Positions 6,590 to 6,660 of a DNA stretch of 6,660 nt are shown here, in pieces. The position numbers were made by a program, and so were the translations under genes. Origin of the DNA: an uncultured bacterium (lineage in GTDB: Bacteria; Bacteroidota; Bacteroidia; Bacteroidales; Marinifilaceae); NCBI GenBank assembly GCA_905215395.1, contig CAJMQA010000192.1, forward strand, positions 1 to 6,660, written 5' to 3'. A model generated the notes under the pieces. It had not been told where the DNA came from. It saw nothing but the letters and a program-made list of their open reading frames with translations, and made no database searches. Numbering within the stretch: position 1 is the first letter of the stretch; every line of letters starts with the position of its first letter.

Positions 6590-6660
6590 ATGGGAAGACC
6601 AGTAACATTTGGTAAAAAAGAAAACGAAAAGAAAAAGCAAGCACGAAGGTTGGAAAAACA
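6590..6660 (+). CDS. Probable cold-shock-domain protein, N-terminal part only (cut by the window edge)
   Basis: Only 23 codons are present, ATG to the window end. The translation begins MGRPVTFGKKENEKKKQARR and stays strongly basic. This matches, from memory, the Lys-rich N-terminal tail (MxKSxTFxKKExEKKK type) of Bacteroidetes cold-shock-domain proteins of about 150 aa, in which the nucleic-acid-binding cold-shock fold follows about 60-80 residues in. That domain lies outside the window, so the call rests on the tail alone. Such proteins bind single-stranded nucleic acid and act as RNA chaperones in the cytosol. The start at 6590 is preferred over the in-frame GTG at 6503 because the family tail begins here. 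A strong promoter lies about 190 nt upstream. Confidence 0.65.
   Translation, partial: MGRPVTFGKKENEKKKQARRLEK

Overview
The window looks like the chromosome of an anaerobic Bacteroidales member (Bacteroides/Parabacteroides/Odoribacter-like). The supports are two near-perfect Bacteroidetes-type promoters (TAnnTTTG with a TTTG-like element about 20 nt upstream), start codons without Shine-Dalgarno sequences, and protein types typical of that order. These are a GadB-like glutamate decarboxylase, paired short long-chain acyl-CoA ligases, a CDF transporter with a Cys-rich tail, and a Lys-rich N-terminus like that of Bacteroidetes cold-shock-domain proteins. The species cannot be fixed from the sequence alone.

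Layout. The left two thirds are on the minus strand. Read in transcription order they are acyl-CoA ligase B (2754-4400), acyl-CoA ligase A (1019-2665) and a CDF metal-cation transporter (23-1009). Ligases A and B are tandem paralogues. Both are 548 aa, align without a gap, and are about 63% identical by my hand count. Ligase A has its own promoter in the 88-nt gap after ligase B, and a 20-bp inverted repeat fills that promoter's spacer. The transporter starts 9 nt after ligase A stops, so those two should share a transcript.

A divergent intergenic region of about 355 bp (4401-4756) separates this block from a plus-strand glutamate decarboxylase gene (gadB, 4757-6154). I see no consensus Bacteroidetes promoter for either flanking gene there, but an imperfect tandem repeat with 22-bp periodicity lies just upstream of gadB. 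The gadB gene is closed off by a perfect 48-bp palindrome 6 nt after its stop codon, so it appears monocistronic. No glutamate/GABA antiporter or glutaminase gene is in view.

The right end (6209-6660) carries a strong promoter (6371-6401), a leader of about 180 nt, and the first 23 codons of a probable cold-shock-domain protein that runs off the edge. Inside that leader, in frame with the downstream gene, is a stretch that reads like the first 14 or so residues of a Bacteroidetes RRM RNA-binding protein, after which the similarity stops. This chimeric leader is the most unusual thing in the window.

The genes fit membrane-lipid or fatty-acid activation (ligases), metal homeostasis (CDF), acid tolerance (GadB) and RNA-level cold or stress response (right edge). 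Apart from the ligase A-transporter pair, nothing shows that they work as one system, and I did not find a convincing new multi-gene system.
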